DNA of 64,000 nt from Polaribacter filamentus (GCF_002943715.1 NZ_MQUA01000014.1:372001-436000); one strand, 5' to 3'; positions 1 through 10,082 are shown, numbered from the stretch's first letter. Translations and numbers: made by a program. Notes: generated from the letters alone by a model not told the origin.

Positions 1-165
1 TTGAACTAAAACTAAAATGTTTTCATTGTCTTCTGAAAATTGATATTCTTTTGGTTTATCATTTGCAAATAAACGAAAACCACCTAATGTAATAGGTAAA
101 GCAGCAGAAGCAAAGGTGCTTAGTCTTATAAAATCTCTTCTATTTAATTTGTTTGTCTTCTTCAT
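1..165 (-). CDS. DUF1501 family protein, N-terminal part
   Basis: The first 55 codons of a gene that runs off the left edge. The N-terminus begins MKKTNKLNRRDFIRL, which is a twin-arginine type signal (NRRDFIR) followed by a hydrophobic stretch rich in Ala, Leu and Gly, so the protein is probably exported folded by the Tat system. DUF1501 proteins regularly start this way and are encoded beside DUF1800 proteins, as here. The start codon lies 2 bp after the stop of the upstream DUF1800 gene, so the two are one operon. DUF1501 members are sulfatase/phosphatase-fold relatives of unknown role. The family assignment rests on the signal and neighbour only. Confidence 0.7.
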   Translation of the reverse strand, partial: MKKTNKLNRRDFIRLSTFASAALPITLGGFRLFANDKPKEYQFSEDNENILVLVQ

Positions 166-167
166 AA

Positions 168-1790
168 TTACATAATTTGAAATTCAGACATTTGTACCAT
201 TACAGCAATAAGGTTTCGTAGTTTGTTATCTACAGAAATTCGCATTGCATTGTCAGATGGGTTGTTTATATAATTTGAATATTCTACAGTCCACTCAAAA
301 TCGGGTAATCCAGGAATTAAAATATCTTTTAAGGTTGTTATTTGACTTTCTGTAATAGGATAATTAAATAATTGATTCGATAATTCTGTGATTAGAATAG
401 TAGGATCTTGAGCATTAGTTATTCTAGAAGCAATAAGTAATACTGGAACTAAAGGAGGGACTGTATATTTTTTTTCATCAATTATTAAATCGCCACCAGA
501 AACAATAATTCTACAATAATCCAATCTTTTTGGTAATAAATAACTATTAATCCAACTTTTATAAAATAGCGGTTCTTGGTAATATGCTTTCCAACCTGCA
601 ACATCAGGATGATGTAAGTAAGATTGATTTAAATCTGTAGCAGCTAAATATAATACATATGCGAAATTATATTCGTCATTAACCGAAGTTTTTGGAGCCG
701 AAAATAATAAAGATTTTGTGGCTGATAGCATTAAATCAATTGGACTTTTTACCATGCAAAATGTGTTCTCAAAGAAATGTTCTGAGGATAATAATACTTT
801 CAATGCAGGAACAATATCATAATTGTTATCTCTTATAATTTTTGCCAAAGGTTCTATAATATTCGTTTCAATTTCTGCTGATAATTCAGAATTTATAAAC
901 CATATATAAAATTGCCTGCTAATGAATCGTGAGCACTCATCTTGTTTAAAAATGATGTCAATTAAATCTTTGTATTCATTTGCGCCATTTTCAGAAATAA
1001 CAGCATTATTAAATCTATGCGATAAATTTTTATTGCCTTTAGCATGATTAAAGTTTGAAAACCAAGAAGTAAGTGCCTCAGTTTGTTGTACACCTCTCAC
1101 TCTCCATCCAGTTAAAACTTGTGCAATTGCTATTACATCATCTTCTGTATAATTTGTATAATCGCCATTTCCAAAAGCCTGTCCTTTTCCAATAGTAAAA
1201 AGTTCAAGCAATTCTCTTGCATAATTTTCATTTGGTGCACTTTCTGTGTTTTGAGAACCACTCAAATAAATTAGCATATTAGGGTCTACCGTAATTTGCT
1301 TTACCAATTCTTTAAAGTTTTTTAAAGAATTTCTTCGTAAAACATCTGTATAGTAATACTCTCTATGAGGATTTGAATTTTCTGATACAAAATGATTGTG
1401 CCAAAATAACGTAAGTTTTTCTCTGATAGAAATTTCTGCATTTTGCATTTGTAAAAAAGACCAAGCATACATAGAACGATTTCTAGAATTATAGATTCTA
1501 GTTCGTTCTTGAGTTGTAGCAACCTCTGGATAAGGTGGCGAAGTCACCCAAGTTTCTCCATAATTTGCCCCAGGATCATTTATTTCATCATTTCCAACAC
1601 CATCTAATAGATATTTTAAGGGAGGTTCTGGTAACGGATTTTCCTCAAAAAGTTTTTCTATAGTGCCAGATAATCCTAATGAAACGGATGTTGTTACTAA
1701 GTTTTGTGTAACACCAAAAGAAGATCTTTTTAGTAAATGTCTTGCTTCTTTCTCAGTCCAATTTCCAGAAAAAGTATCTAAATTAGGCAT
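168..1790 (-). CDS. DUF1800 domain-containing protein
   Basis: A 540-residue protein of the DUF1800 family, a large uncharacterised family common in Bacteroidota. Recognisable family blocks are LLKRSSFG near residue 20, REKLTLFWHNHFVSEN around residue 125 and NYARELLELFTIGKG around residue 190. No signal peptide is seen. It is the first gene of a two-gene operon with a downstream Tat-exported DUF1501 gene, the usual pairing of these families. The biochemical role is unknown. The 123 bp upstream towards alaS contain no other gene. Confidence 0.9.
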   Translation of the reverse strand: MPNLDTFSGNWTEKEARHLLKRSSFGVTQNLVTTSVSLGLSGTIEKLFEENPLPEPPLKYLLDGVGNDEINDPGANYGETWVTSPPYPEVATTQERTRIYNSRNRSMYAWSFLQMQNAEISIREKLTLFWHNHFVSENSNPHREYYYTDVLRRNSLKNFKELVKQITVDPNMLIYLSGSQNTESAPNENYARELLELFTIGKGQAFGNGDYTNYTEDDVIAIAQVLTGWRVRGVQQTEALTSWFSNFNHAKGNKNLSHRFNNAVISENGANEYKDLIDIIFKQDECSRFISRQFYIWFINSELSAEIETNIIEPLAKIIRDNNYDIVPALKVLLSSEHFFENTFCMVKSPIDLMLSATKSLLFSAPKTSVNDEYNFAYVLYLAATDLNQSYLHHPDVAGWKAYYQEPLFYKSWINSYLLPKRLDYCRIIVSGGDLIIDEKKYTVPPLVPVLLIASRITNAQDPTILITELSNQLFNYPITESQITTLKDILIPGLPDFEWTVEYSNYINNPSDNAMRISVDNKLRNLIAVMVQMSEFQIM

Positions 1791-1913
1791 AGTATAGTTA
1801 ATGTTGATGAAAACAAATTTTTATAGTATTTCAAATTTAATCTTTTTATTCGAAATACTACAGAATAATTATTTTTACAATAACACTTTAGAAGTTAAAA
1901 AAAAGTTTAAAAT

Positions 1914-4532
1914 CTACACCAAATAATCTTGCGCTCTTTCTAAAGCTTTCGGAATTCCGCCAGGATTTTTACCGCCTGCAGTTGCATAGAAATTCTGTCC
2001 ACCACCGCCACCGTGAATTAATTTCCCTAATTCTCTAACTACTTTTCCGGCATCGTAACCACGTTCAGTTGCTAATTCTTTAGAAATATAACAGGTTAAC
2101 ATTGCTTTTTCTTTATTCTCTGATGATGCAAAAAGCAAAAACAAGTTGGTGTGCTCTTTCCCAATTGCAAAAGCTAGGTTTTTAATTCCGTTTTGATCTA
2201 AATCAACTTTGGTTGCTAAAAATTGAACGCCATTAATTTCTTGCAATTCATTTTTTAAATCACCAATTAAATTTTGTGCTTTATCTTTTAATAATTGCTC
2301 AACTTGTTTTTTAAGTTGGGTATTTTCCTCTAATAAAGTATGTACAGCTTTTACTGGATTTTTAGCATTATTTAAAAGATCTTTAACTTCAAATAAACTC
2401 CTATTATTTTCAAAATAAAAATCTTTTACAGCATCATTCGTAATCGCTTCAATTCTTCTAATTCCTGCAGCAACTGCGCCTTCAGATTTTATTTTAAAAT
2501 GCCAAATATCACTTGTATTTTTTACGTGCGTTCCTCCACAAAGTTCTATCGATTTTCCAAATTTAATAGCTCTCACGGTATCGCCATATTTTTCGCCAAA
2601 TAAAGCCATTGCGCCATCATCAATTGCTTGCTGCATTGGTATGTTTCGTTTTTCAATTAAAGGCAGTTTACCCTCAATTCTTCTATTTACAAAATTTTCT
2701 ACTTCACGTAATTCATCCACAGATAATTTAGAAAAATGAGAAAAATCGAAACGCAAATATTTAGAGTGAACAGCAGAACCTTTTTGCTCTACATGCGTTC
2801 CTAAAATGGCTCTTAATGCTTGATGCAATAAATGAGTAGCCGTATGATTACATTCCGTTTTATGGCGTTGTTTTAAATCAACAACCGCTTTAAAACTTTC
2901 GTTTAAATTTTTTGGTAGATTCTTTGTAAAATGGATAATTACATTGTTTTCTTTTTTGGTGTCTAAAATATAAACAACATCACCTTGAGGTGTTTCTAAA
3001 TATCCTTTATCACCAACTTGACCACCCCCTTCTGGATAAAAAGGCGTTAAATTAAATACAAGCTGATACATTTCGCCATCTTTTTTAGAAGTAACTTTTC
3101 TGTATCTTGTTAATTTTACAGCTGTTTCTAGCGTGTCATAACCTACAAATTCTTCAAGAGCATCATCACTTAAAGTCGTCCAATCTTCGGTAGTCATTTC
3201 ACTAGCTGCACGCGATCTTTTCTTTTGCTTTTGAAGCTCAACCTCAAAACCTTTTTCGTCTAAAGTATATCCTTTTTCTGATAAAATTAAAGCAGTTAAA
3301 TCTATCGGAAACCCAAAAGTATCATACAATTCAAAAACTTTATCGCCAGAAATTTCTTTAGTTTCTGCGGATGAAATAATGCCATCTAACAATACTAAAC
3401 CTTGATCTAAAGTTCTTAAAAACGAAGTTTCTTCTTCTTTAATTACGTTTTCTATTAAATGTTTTTGTGCTTTTAGTTCGGGGAAGGCTTCTCCCATTTT
3501 ATTGCTTAAAACAGCTACTAATCGGTAAATAAAAGGCTCTTTTTTATCTAAAAAGGTAAAACCATATCTAACAGCTCTTCTTAAAATTCTACGGATAACG
3601 TAACCTGCACCCGTATTACTTGGTAATTGACCATCCGCAATAGAAAAAGCGACAGCTCTTACGTGATCAGAAATTACACGAGTTGCAATATCTTGTTCTT
3701 TATTTGAGCCATATTTTGTGTTGGTGATTGTTTCAATTTCTTTAATAATTGGTGTAAAAACATCCGTATCATAGTTAGATTGAACACCTTGTAAAACCAT
3801 ACACAAACGTTCAAAACCCATTCCGGTATCGATATGTTTGTTGGGTAAATTTTCTAGAGATCCATTTGCTTTTCTATTGAATTGCATAAAAACCAAGTTC
3901 CAAATTTCTACCACATGAGGATGATCTTGGTTTATCAAAGTTCTTCCATCAACCTTTGCTTTTTCTTCTGCAGAACGAATATCAACATGAATTTCAGAAC
4001 AGGGTCCGCAGGGTCCTTGTTCGCCCATTTCCCAAAAATTATCCTTTTTATTTCCTTTTAAAATACGATCTTCAGAAATAAATTGTTTCCATAAATCAAA
4101 AGCTTCTGTATCCATTTTTAGATTATCGGCATCATCAGATCCTTCAAAAACTGTTACATATAAAATGTCTTTGTCAATTTTAAACACATCAACTAACAAT
4201 TCCCATGCCCAGGCAATTGCTTCCTTTTTAAAATAATCGCCAAACGACCAGTTTCCCAGCATCTCAAATAAGGTGTGATGATATGTATCATAACCTACTT
4301 CTTCTAAATCATTGTGTTTACCAGAAACACGCAAACATTTTTGAGAATCTGCAATTCTATTATTTTTCGGAGTTCCGTTTCCTAAAAAATATTCTTTAAA
4401 AGGCGCCATTCCAGAATTCACGAATAATAAAGTAGGATCATCCTTTGTAACCATGGACGATGAGGGCACAATTAAATGTGATTTTTCTTTAAAATATTGT
4501 AAAAAAGTAGCACGAATTTCTTGAGATTTCAT
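1914..4532 (-). CDS. alaS: Alanine--tRNA ligase
   Basis: A full-length (872 residues) class II synthetase that charges tRNA(Ala) with alanine in the cytoplasm. The N-terminal catalytic core shows TLLFVNSGMAPFKEYF and the GTGYVIRR-like GAGYVIRRILRRA block. The editing domain has the zinc-binding HTATHLLHQALR (HxxxH) and the CGGTHV motif, and the C-terminal C-Ala/DHHA1 domain ends with the Gly-rich HGGGGGQNFYATAGGK. All domains are in the usual order and nothing is missing. It is divergent from the M23 peptidase gene across a 148-bp intergenic stretch. The start MKSQEIRATFLQYF is the standard N-terminus. Confidence 0.98.
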   Translation of the reverse strand: MKSQEIRATFLQYFKEKSHLIVPSSSMVTKDDPTLLFVNSGMAPFKEYFLGNGTPKNNRIADSQKCLRVSGKHNDLEEVGYDTYHHTLFEMLGNWSFGDYFKKEAIAWAWELLVDVFKIDKDILYVTVFEGSDDADNLKMDTEAFDLWKQFISEDRILKGNKKDNFWEMGEQGPCGPCSEIHVDIRSAEEKAKVDGRTLINQDHPHVVEIWNLVFMQFNRKANGSLENLPNKHIDTGMGFERLCMVLQGVQSNYDTDVFTPIIKEIETITNTKYGSNKEQDIATRVISDHVRAVAFSIADGQLPSNTGAGYVIRRILRRAVRYGFTFLDKKEPFIYRLVAVLSNKMGEAFPELKAQKHLIENVIKEEETSFLRTLDQGLVLLDGIISSAETKEISGDKVFELYDTFGFPIDLTALILSEKGYTLDEKGFEVELQKQKKRSRAASEMTTEDWTTLSDDALEEFVGYDTLETAVKLTRYRKVTSKKDGEMYQLVFNLTPFYPEGGGQVGDKGYLETPQGDVVYILDTKKENNVIIHFTKNLPKNLNESFKAVVDLKQRHKTECNHTATHLLHQALRAILGTHVEQKGSAVHSKYLRFDFSHFSKLSVDELREVENFVNRRIEGKLPLIEKRNIPMQQAIDDGAMALFGEKYGDTVRAIKFGKSIELCGGTHVKNTSDIWHFKIKSEGAVAAGIRRIEAITNDAVKDFYFENNRSLFEVKDLLNNAKNPVKAVHTLLEENTQLKKQVEQLLKDKAQNLIGDLKNELQEINGVQFLATKVDLDQNGIKNLAFAIGKEHTNLFLLFASSENKEKAMLTCYISKELATERGYDAGKVVRELGKLIHGGGGGQNFYATAGGKNPGGIPKALERAQDYLV

Positions 4533-4614
4533 AAAAAAGAAGTTTCCAACAAGTTGGATTATGTTAATTTATTTTTAAAAAACTACTTATAAAAAGCAGT
4601 TGTAAAACATTTTG

Positions 4615-4622
4615 TAAATTTG
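4615..4622 (+). promoter_or_regulatory. Candidate -7 box for the M23 peptidase gene
   Basis: TAAATTTG fits the Bacteroidota TAnnTTTG -7 consensus and lies 58 bp before the ATG of the peptidase gene. No TTTG -33 element is seen at the usual 19-21 bp spacing, so this is a candidate only. Confidence 0.35.
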
Positions 4623-4680
4623 TGAGTTGTTATAAAAGTAAAAACCAGTTTAAAAGAACAAAAATAGTATATTTCGCAAT

Positions 4681-5646
4681 ATGGCAAAAGTAAAATATTA
4701 TTATGATGAGAGTGCTCTTTCTTACAGAAAAATTACTGTAAATAAGAGTAATTACTATCGAAGAATATTTTTAATTTTTTTAGCCATCTTTTTTATTGCT
4801 TTTATTGGTTTTATAGGCTTTAGTCAAATTATAATGTCGCCTACTGCGATTGCTCAAAAAAGAGAGTTAGAAAATTTAGAATTTAATTTTGAGTTACTAA
4901 ATAAAAGACTAGAAGAAAGTTCTGCAATTTTATCGCAACTACAAGAACGAGATAATAACATTTACAGAAGTTATTTTGAGGCAAACCCTATTACAGAAGA
5001 ACAACGCAAAGCAGGTTTTGGAGGTGTAAACAGGTATAAAGTTTTAGAAGGATACGACAATTCTAAATTAATTAAAAGCATTACAAAAGAAGTGGATATT
5101 TTATCTAAGCAAATGGTTGTACAATCTAAATCTTTGGATGAAATCGTTGCTTTAGCAAAACAAAAAGAAAATATGTTGTCTTCTATACCTGCTATTCTTC
5201 CTATTAAAATTGAAGATTTAACATCGGTTGCATCTGGCTATAAAATGAGAATGCATCCTATTCTTAAAATTAATAAGTTTCATAAAGGAATGGATTTTAC
5301 TGCCAGAATTGGAACTCCAATTTATGCATCCGGAAATGGTAGGGTTATTATCGCAGAAAGAAGCAGTACGTACGGTAATGTTGTATATATAAGTCATGGA
5401 TATGGATATAAAACTATTTATGCTCATATGAGTAAAATTAAAGCCAGGCGAGGACAAGAAGTAAAAAGAGGAGATTTAATAGGGTATGTGGGTAATACAG
5501 GTTTATCTGTTGCAGCACATTTACATTATGAGGTTCAGAAAAATGGTATATCTTTAAACCCGATTAACTTTTATTATGGAAATTTATCTTTAGATGAATT
5601 TGCAGCACTACAAAAAGCCTCCGAAGAAAGTCAATCTTTTGATTAA
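4681..5646 (+). CDS. M23 family metallopeptidase, membrane-anchored
   Basis: A 321-residue cell-envelope protein. Residues 28-50 form one transmembrane segment after a short basic cytoplasmic tail. A coiled-coil-like region follows (about 60-160). The C-terminal LytM/M23 domain (about 185-295) has HKGMDFTA, which holds the first zinc His/Asp, and the HLHYEV motif near residue 280. M23 enzymes cleave peptidoglycan cross-bridges, and membrane-tethered members with coiled coils can also activate amidases. A MerR-type regulator gene follows 12 bp downstream and is probably co-transcribed. The architecture is the one often seen next to alaS in Flavobacteriia. Confidence 0.92.
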   Translation: MAKVKYYYDESALSYRKITVNKSNYYRRIFLIFLAIFFIAFIGFIGFSQIIMSPTAIAQKRELENLEFNFELLNKRLEESSAILSQLQERDNNIYRSYFEANPITEEQRKAGFGGVNRYKVLEGYDNSKLIKSITKEVDILSKQMVVQSKSLDEIVALAKQKENMLSSIPAILPIKIEDLTSVASGYKMRMHPILKINKFHKGMDFTARIGTPIYASGNGRVIIAERSSTYGNVVYISHGYGYKTIYAHMSKIKARRGQEVKRGDLIGYVGNTGLSVAAHLHYEVQKNGISLNPINFYYGNLSLDEFAALQKASEESQSFD

Positions 5647-5658
5647 TCCTTATTATTT

Positions 5659-5988
5659 ATGTACGTAGAATTACCCGAAAAAAGATATTATAAAATAGGA
5701 GAAGTAGCCACAGCTTTTCAAGTAAACACTTCATTAATTCGTTTTTGGGAAAAGGAATTTGCAATTATAAAGCCCAAAAAAAATGCAAAAGGAAATAGGC
5801 TATTTACCCAAGAGGATATCATTAATTTTAAATTAATCTTTAATTTAGTGAAGGAAAGGGGTTTTACTTTAGAAGGTGCAAAGCAAAAACTCAAGAATAA
5901 TCCGGAAGGAATGTTTAATAAACACGAAATTATTAGTAGACTAGAAGCTGTAAAAGCGGAACTTCAAAAAATTAAGGATCAACTATAA
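5659..5988 (+). CDS. MerR family transcriptional regulator
   Basis: A 109-residue regulator consisting almost only of the MerR winged helix-turn-helix: YYKIGEVATAFQVNTSLIRFW around residues 10-30, then the wing and helix region ending near residue 80. The C-terminal tail is short and coiled-coil-like, with no Cys cluster or drug-binding domain, so no inducer can be proposed. It lies 12 bp after the M23 peptidase stop and is likely in the same transcript. Its stop codon overlaps the stem of a terminator hairpin. Confidence 0.9.
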   Translation: MYVELPEKRYYKIGEVATAFQVNTSLIRFWEKEFAIIKPKKNAKGNRLFTQEDIINFKLIFNLVKERGFTLEGAKQKLKNNPEGMFNKHEIISRLEAVKAELQKIKDQL

Positions 5989-6011
5989 AGCTTCAATTTT
6001 ATAGTTTTTTT
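5983..6011 (+). terminator. Intrinsic terminator after the MerR gene
   Basis: The 7-bp stem arms CTATAAA (5983-5989) and TTTATAG (5998-6004) are followed directly by seven T residues. The hairpin overlaps the MerR stop codon and would end the M23-MerR transcript. Confidence 0.6.
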
Positions 6012-6119
6012 GATTTACAAACTCTTCAGCATAGCACTTCATAGCGCTTATATGTGAAATTTAACGCAGTGGGTCTTCAAAATTTTTATAATTTACTATG
6101 CGTGCATAATAATTTTTCT

Positions 6120-6127
6120 TATATTTG
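6120..6127 (+). promoter_or_regulatory. Candidate -7 box for the acyl-CoA cluster
   Basis: TATATTTG matches TAnnTTTG and sits 65 bp before the ATG of the first acyl-CoA dehydrogenase gene, downstream of the MerR terminator. No clear TTTG element is visible at -33. It is the best candidate for the promoter of the six-gene run. Confidence 0.4.
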
Positions 6128-6191
6128 GATATACGAAAGCTGTTATATCAGCATAGAACTATATTAAACCCAACTATAAAATTTAAAGAAA

Positions 6192-8006
6192 ATGTCAAAA
6201 AAATATATAGACCTCGAAACACTTAAATATGTACTTTATGATATTCATAAATTAGAAGATTTATTAACAAGAGAAAGATTTAAGGAACATGATTTAGAAT
6301 CTTTAGACCTATTTATAGACTCAGTAAAAGAATTTTCTGATAGAGATTTGTATCCTTATTTTAAAGAAATGGATCAAACTCCGGCATATTATAAAGACGG
6401 AACCGTAATTGTTCACGAACAAGTAAAAACAGTAATGCATAAATCGGGCGAAATGGGTATAATTGCAGCCTGTTTTGATTATGAAGACGGAGGTTTACAA
6501 ATTCCGTTTTCTGCTTTACAAGCCGCATCTTATATTATGGATGCTGCAAATAATCAATTACCGGGGTACCCAGGTTTAACGCAAGGCGCAGCTGAATTAA
6601 TTGTAGAATTCGGAACTGATTCTTTGAAAGAAGCTTTTTTGCCTAATATGTTATCTGGAGTTTGGGGCGGAACTATGTGTTTAACAGAACCGCAAGCAGG
6701 AAGTTCGTTATCGGATATTGTAACCAAAGCAACACCAACCAACGAAGGATTTTATAAAATTTCTGGTCAAAAAATATTTATTTCTGGTGGTGATCATCAG
6801 TTTGCAGAAAATATTGTGCATTTAGTGTTGGCAAGAATTGAAGGAGCACCAAAAGGAACAAGGGGTATTTCTCTTTTTGTAGTTCCTAAAAATAGAGTAC
6901 AAGAAGACGGAACTTTAACGTATAATGATGTAATGACAATTGCCGACTTTCAGAAAATGGGACAAAGAGGTTATTGTACAACACATTTAGGTTTTGGAGA
7001 TTCTGATGATTGTAGAGGTTGGCTTGTTGGGGAAGAACACAAAGGTTTAAACCAGATGTTTTTAATGATGAATGGTGCAAGAATTGCAGTTGGTAGAGGA
7101 GCGGCAGCAATTGCAATGGCTGCGTATAGAACGTCTTTACAATACGCAAATGAAAGACCACAAGGAAGAAAGTTATCTGCGGACGGCAAGAAAAACCCAT
7201 CAGAAAAACAAAGTTTGATTATAGAGCATCCCGATGTTAGAAGGATGTTGTTATTGCAAAAAGCAATTGTTGAAGGTTCTTTAAGTTTGGTGATGTTGGC
7301 TTCAAAATATCAGGATATTTTAACTACAGCAACATCCGAAGAAGAAAAAGAAAAGTATCATTTATTGTTAGAAACTATTATTCCTATTGTAAAAACATAT
7401 CCTTCAGAAGCGGGTGCAGAAGCTGTCGATAACGGATTGCAAGTTTTAGGGGGTTATGGTTTTTGTACAGATTTTAGCTTGCAACAATATTACAGAGATA
7501 TTCGAATTTTTGCTTTATATGAAGGTACAACTGGAATTCAATCGCAAGATTTATTGGGTAGAAAAGTAACCATCGAAAATGGAAAAGGGCTACAATTGTT
7601 ATACGCAGAAATTTTAATAACCATAATTGCAGCATCAAACGATGAATATTTAAAGCCGTATGCCATTATTTTAGGTGAGAAATTAAAACTTTCCGAAAAA
7701 ATATTGGGTCATTTAATGCCTTTTGCGATGAAAGGAAATTACGAACGTTATTTAGCGGATGCCAATTTATTTATGGAGTATTTAAGTATTGTTGTTTTAG
7801 GTTGGTTGTGGTTAGAAATGGCAGTTGATGCAAAGAGAGAACTCGAGAATGCGGATAGAAAATACTCAGAAAATTTTTATGAAAGTAAAATTCATACCAT
7901 GAAATTTTACTTCAAATATGAAGTTCCGAAAACAAATTCATTAGCAGAGTCTTTAATGTCTGATGAAGTTCTAACTATTAAAAACGAAAAAGAATACATC
8001 ATATAA
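6192..8006 (+). CDS. Acyl-CoA dehydrogenase, ~600-residue type
   Basis: A 604-residue FAD-dependent acyl-CoA dehydrogenase of the long form with a C-terminal extension, which introduces the alpha-beta double bond of acyl-CoA thioesters. The core shows MCLTEPQAGSSLSDI (FAD/substrate region, about residue 160), GQKIFISGGDH, and the catalytic-base block FALYEGTTGIQSQDLLGRK near residue 445, with the Glu of YEGT in place. It is the first gene of a run. Its TAA stop overlaps the next gene's ATG by one base (TAATG), indicating translational coupling. The substrate cannot be read from the sequence. Confidence 0.93.
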   Translation: MSKKYIDLETLKYVLYDIHKLEDLLTRERFKEHDLESLDLFIDSVKEFSDRDLYPYFKEMDQTPAYYKDGTVIVHEQVKTVMHKSGEMGIIAACFDYEDGGLQIPFSALQAASYIMDAANNQLPGYPGLTQGAAELIVEFGTDSLKEAFLPNMLSGVWGGTMCLTEPQAGSSLSDIVTKATPTNEGFYKISGQKIFISGGDHQFAENIVHLVLARIEGAPKGTRGISLFVVPKNRVQEDGTLTYNDVMTIADFQKMGQRGYCTTHLGFGDSDDCRGWLVGEEHKGLNQMFLMMNGARIAVGRGAAAIAMAAYRTSLQYANERPQGRKLSADGKKNPSEKQSLIIEHPDVRRMLLLQKAIVEGSLSLVMLASKYQDILTTATSEEEKEKYHLLLETIIPIVKTYPSEAGAEAVDNGLQVLGGYGFCTDFSLQQYYRDIRIFALYEGTTGIQSQDLLGRKVTIENGKGLQLLYAEILITIIAASNDEYLKPYAIILGEKLKLSEKILGHLMPFAMKGNYERYLADANLFMEYLSIVVLGWLWLEMAVDAKRELENADRKYSENFYESKIHTMKFYFKYEVPKTNSLAESLMSDEVLTIKNEKEYII

Positions 8007-8782
8007 TGACACATATTTCAGCACAATTTAACTTAGCACATAAAGTGGCCATTGTTACAGGCTCTAGCAAAGGAATAGGAAAAGCAATTGCAAAAGGTTT
8101 AGCAGAAAATGGAGCGCACGTTGTTATTTCTAGTAGAAATCAAGAAGCTTGCGATGCCGTTGTAAAAGAATTTACAGACGAAGGTTTAAAAGCGATTGGC
8201 ATTGCCTGTCATATTGGCGATGAACAGCAACGTAAAGATTTGATTGCTCAAACAGTAGAAGCTTTTGGGCGAATTGATATTTTGGTGAACAATGCTGCAA
8301 TAAATCCAACGTATGGACCAATTGAAAATGTAGATCCATCAATTTTTGATAAAATAATGGATATCAATGTAAAGGCTCCTTGGGCTTTGTCAAACTTGGT
8401 TTTGCCATATCTTCAAAAACACAAAAACGGCAGTATTATAAATATTGCTTCGGTGGAAGCTTTAACTCCGGGTTTTGGTTTAGGAATTTACAGCACCAGT
8501 AAAGCTGCCATTTTAATGCTGACTAAAAATCAAGCAAAAGAATGGGGACAACACGGAATAAAAGTAAATGCAATTTGCCCAGGATTGATTAAAACAAAGT
8601 TTAGTGCAGCTTTGTGGCAAAATGAAAAAATGTTGAACAAGTTAGAAAAAACCATTCCTAGCGGAAGAATGGGAATGCCAGAAGAAATGGTTGGCTTGGC
8701 ATGTTTATTAGCTTCGGATGCAGGAAACTATATGACTGGTGGAGTTTATACTGCCGATGGTGGTTATATGATTGCTGGATAG
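8006..8782 (+). CDS. Short-chain dehydrogenase/reductase (SDR)
   Basis: A 258-residue classical SDR. It has the cofactor motif TGSSKGIGKAIA (residues 19-30), NNAAIN (about 97), the Ser of IINIASVEA and the YSTSK catalytic pair near residue 164, and ends with the typical TGGVYTADGGY. SRN after beta-strand 2 suggests NADP(H) preference. It probably oxidises or reduces a hydroxyacyl-CoA or ketone in the same pathway as the flanking acyl-CoA dehydrogenases. It is coupled to the upstream gene by a one-base stop/start overlap; 79 bp without a gene follow. Confidence 0.92.
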   Translation: MTHISAQFNLAHKVAIVTGSSKGIGKAIAKGLAENGAHVVISSRNQEACDAVVKEFTDEGLKAIGIACHIGDEQQRKDLIAQTVEAFGRIDILVNNAAINPTYGPIENVDPSIFDKIMDINVKAPWALSNLVLPYLQKHKNGSIINIASVEALTPGFGLGIYSTSKAAILMLTKNQAKEWGQHGIKVNAICPGLIKTKFSAALWQNEKMLNKLEKTIPSGRMGMPEEMVGLACLLASDAGNYMTGGVYTADGGYMIAG

Positions 8783-8861
8783 TCAATTAACATTTAACAA
8801 TAATAAATTGTCAATTTTTCATTTTCCGATAATTGATAATTGATAAAAGAACATTGAATAA

Positions 8862-10082
8862 ATGAACTTCGAATACACCCCAAAATCAATAGAATTACAA
8901 CAAAAATTATCCGCTTTTATTGAGGAGCATATTGTCCCTATCGAAGCTGAATATATTGCTTTTCAAAGTGATGCAAATAATCAATGGACACGTTTTCCTA
9001 AGATAGAATTGCTAAAACAAAAAGCAAAAGAAGCGGGTTTATGGAACCTTTTTCTTCCAAAAGACTACGGAACTTTAAGTCCGGGTTTAACTAACTTAGA
9101 ATACGCTCCATTAGCAGAAATAATGGGAAGAAAAATTTGGGTTTCAGAAATTTTCAATTGTTCTGCGCCGGATACTGGAAACATGGAGGTATTAGCAAAA
9201 TACGGAAATGATGCTCAGAAAAAACAGTGGTTAATACCTTTAATGAACGGCGAAATTCGTTCTGCTTTTTTAATGACAGAACCACAAGTTGCTTCTTCGG
9301 ATGCTACAAATATTGAAACTTCAATTGTTTTAGAAGGTGATGAATATGTGATAAACGGAAGAAAATGGTGGTCTTCTGGAGGCATGGATCCTCATTGTAA
9401 AGTTGCTATTGTGATGGGAAAAACAGATACTACACTGCATAGACATCAGCAACAAAGTATGATTTTGGTTCCTATGGATACGCCAGGATTAAAAATTGTG
9501 AGAGCGCTTTCTGTTTTTGGATATGTAGATTCACCAGAAGGACACGCAGAAATTATTTTAGAAAATGTAAGAGTGCCAAAAGCAAATTTAATTTTAGGCG
9601 AAGGCAGAGGTTTTGAAATTGCACAAGGTCGTTTAGGTCCTGGACGCATTCATCATTGTATGCGTTTGGTTGGGATGGCGCAATATGCGCTAGAAATAAT
9701 GTCTCAAAGAACCTTAGAAAGAGAAACCTTTGGTAAAAAGTTTTACGAGTATAGTAGTATCCGTCAGGAAATTGCAAAATCTCAATGTGAAATTGAACAA
9801 GCACGTTTGTTAACACTTTCTGCTGCTGATAAAATGGATAAAGCAGGCAATAAAGAAGCAAAAGATATTATTGCGATGATTAAAATTGTGGCGCCAAATA
9901 TGGCTCAAAAAGTAATTGATAGAGCAATTCAAGTTTTAGGGGGAAAAGGAGTTAGTCAAGATACGTATTTGCCACATTATTTTGCAATTGCAAGAATATT
10001 ACGTTTGGCAGATGGTCCGGATGAAGTGCACATGTATCAATTAGGTAAAAGTTGTATCCAAAAATATGGTAAGAACTCATGA
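8862..10082 (+). CDS. Acyl-CoA dehydrogenase, ACAD10/11-like
   Basis: A 406-residue acyl-CoA dehydrogenase. Family blocks are FLMTEPQVASSDATN, GRKWWSSGGMDPHCK, GPGRIHHCMRLVG and VLGGKGVSQDT. The C-terminal block reads LADGPDEVHM, where classical enzymes have a Tyr-Glu-Gly-Thr base; the form here is characteristic of the ACAD10/ACAD11 branch. In mammals and in Pseudomonas levulinate catabolism, this branch works with a kinase on 4-hydroxyacyl-CoA. The next gene is exactly such a kinase, and its ATG overlaps this gene's TGA by 4 bp. Confidence 0.92.
   Translation: MNFEYTPKSIELQQKLSAFIEEHIVPIEAEYIAFQSDANNQWTRFPKIELLKQKAKEAGLWNLFLPKDYGTLSPGLTNLEYAPLAEIMGRKIWVSEIFNCSAPDTGNMEVLAKYGNDAQKKQWLIPLMNGEIRSAFLMTEPQVASSDATNIETSIVLEGDEYVINGRKWWSSGGMDPHCKVAIVMGKTDTTLHRHQQQSMILVPMDTPGLKIVRALSVFGYVDSPEGHAEIILENVRVPKANLILGEGRGFEIAQGRLGPGRIHHCMRLVGMAQYALEIMSQRTLERETFGKKFYEYSSIRQEIAKSQCEIEQARLLTLSAADKMDKAGNKEAKDIIAMIKIVAPNMAQKVIDRAIQVLGGKGVSQDTYLPHYFAIARILRLADGPDEVHMYQLGKSCIQKYGKNS

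Noticed and set aside
4545..4558. Palindrome TCCAAC-AA-GTTGGA before alaS
   Set aside because: It is short and single-copy in the window, and no matching regulator or T-box-like structure (not expected in Bacteroidota) supports it as a regulatory site.
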